From JANXVV01 sp038230975 (GTDB taxonomy: Bacteria > Planctomycetota > Phycisphaerae > Tepidisphaerales > Tepidisphaeraceae): a DNA stretch of 5,329 nucleotides. The notes beneath the pieces were generated by a model. That model was not told the DNA's origin, ran no database searches, and worked only from the letters and a program-made list of their open reading frames with translations. The DNA is taken from NCBI GenBank assembly GCA_038230975.1, contig JBBRMF010000333.1:1-5329 (forward strand), in the 5' to 3' direction. The position numbers and the translations under genes were made by a program. Below, piece after piece: positions 5,023 to 5,329 of this stretch. The first letter of the stretch is position 1. Each line of letters starts with the position of its first letter.

Positions 5023-5329
5023 AATGCGTAATATCTCGTCTCGAAGATCGTGGCCGAGATGAAAACCGTTGCGCTCAAGATCCAAAAGAATCGGTGCCAC
5101 GGTCGGAACTAGTCCTGCCAATTTTGCGCGAACAAGAATGCCTGCAGTACCGATGAACTTTAGTTTCATATTTTTGGCCACAGAACGGGCTTTTGCATCG
5201 TCGAGAACTATGCGTACGTCTTTTTCACAAGCCAGCGCGATGGCTTCCGATTCACCAGCGCCGAGCAGCATATTCAATGAGTCAACCAAATGTCTATCTT
5301 GCGGAGCTTCAACCGACATCCACGGCGCA
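5011..5329 (-). CDS. DUF3368 / PIN-like toxin-type protein, C-terminal part (5' end outside window)
   Basis: The frame stays open to the window edge. In-window coding gives APW followed by MSVEAPQD, and the 'W.SV..P' run is the usual interior of DUF3368 proteins, so the Met at 5319 is internal rather than the start. Family landmarks, numbered from that Met: GAGESEAIALA (20-30) with conserved-type acids E23 and E25; IVLDDAKARSVA (37-48) with D40 and D41; IGTAGILVRAKLAGLVPTV (56-74); and a C-terminal helix DLRDEILRICGE (91-102). Full-length members are about 150-165 aa, so roughly 50-60 residues, including the N-terminal 'DTSPL'-type PIN aspartate, lie outside. DUF3368 proteins are PIN-like putative RNases, usually paired with a UPF0175-type or similar antitoxin just upstream, here off-window. 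GC is about 50%, lower than the phage genes. It may be prophage cargo, or chromosomal DNA beside the prophage. RNase activity is inferred from family only. Confidence 0.85.
   Translation of the reverse strand, partial: APWMSVEAPQDRHLVDSLNMLLGAGESEAIALACEKDVRIVLDDAKARSVAKNMKLKFIGTAGILVRAKLAGLVPTVAPILLDLERNGFHLGHDLRDEILRICGE

Noticed and set aside
5317..5319. ATG at 5319 as the true start of the PIN-type gene.
   Set aside because: The frame continues as APW to the window edge and the sequence matches the interior of DUF3368 proteins, so the start lies outside.

Overview
The window is a slice of a tailed-phage or prophage head-morphogenesis module. All supported genes lie on the minus strand, so the phage gene order runs from right to left. 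I see no rRNA, tRNA, insertion sequence, transposase, integrase or CRISPR array. The phage genes are moderately GC-rich (about 55% or more in the stretches I counted) and tightly packed. The combination of a lambda-type portal, a ClpP-like protease fused to the major capsid protein and a DUF2190 protein is familiar from prophages of Proteobacteria and Planctomycetota. I lean weakly towards a planctomycete-like or other environmental Gram-negative host, but the sequence does not prove this.

Layout, in transcription order. 5329-5011: the C-terminal part of a DUF3368/PIN-type toxin-like gene, cut by the window edge. 5010-4720: a 291-bp gene-free stretch. It holds an AT-rich segment with two palindromic boxes 30 bp apart, two small hairpins, and a 134-bp nested inverted repeat whose core is a bidirectional intrinsic terminator. 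4719-4522: a small conserved phage protein of unknown function. 4522-3050: the portal protein. 3047-1044: a prohead protease, scaffold-like region and major capsid protein in one polypeptide. 994-662: a DUF2190 capsid-decoration-type protein. 648-262: a probable head-completion or head-tail connector protein that starts with TTG. 265-8: a small membrane-anchored, holin-like protein.

The genes fit one assembly pathway. The portal forms the DNA-entry vertex. The fusion protein supplies capsid shell, scaffold and maturation protease. DUF2190 probably stabilises or decorates the shell, and the connector-type protein probably closes the head for tail attachment. Coupling is tight: stop/start overlaps at 4522 (TAATG) and 262-265 (ATGA), a 2-nt gap at 3048-3049, and good Shine-Dalgarno sites throughout. 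The terminase is not visible. In related modules it precedes the small protein, but here that place is taken by the PIN-type gene and the structured spacer.

The parts least explained by known phage biology are in 4720-5010: the nested inverted repeat around the terminator and the twin palindromes. They suggest an inserted cargo gene with its own termination, a small palindromic element, or an RNA-controlled gate ahead of the head operon.
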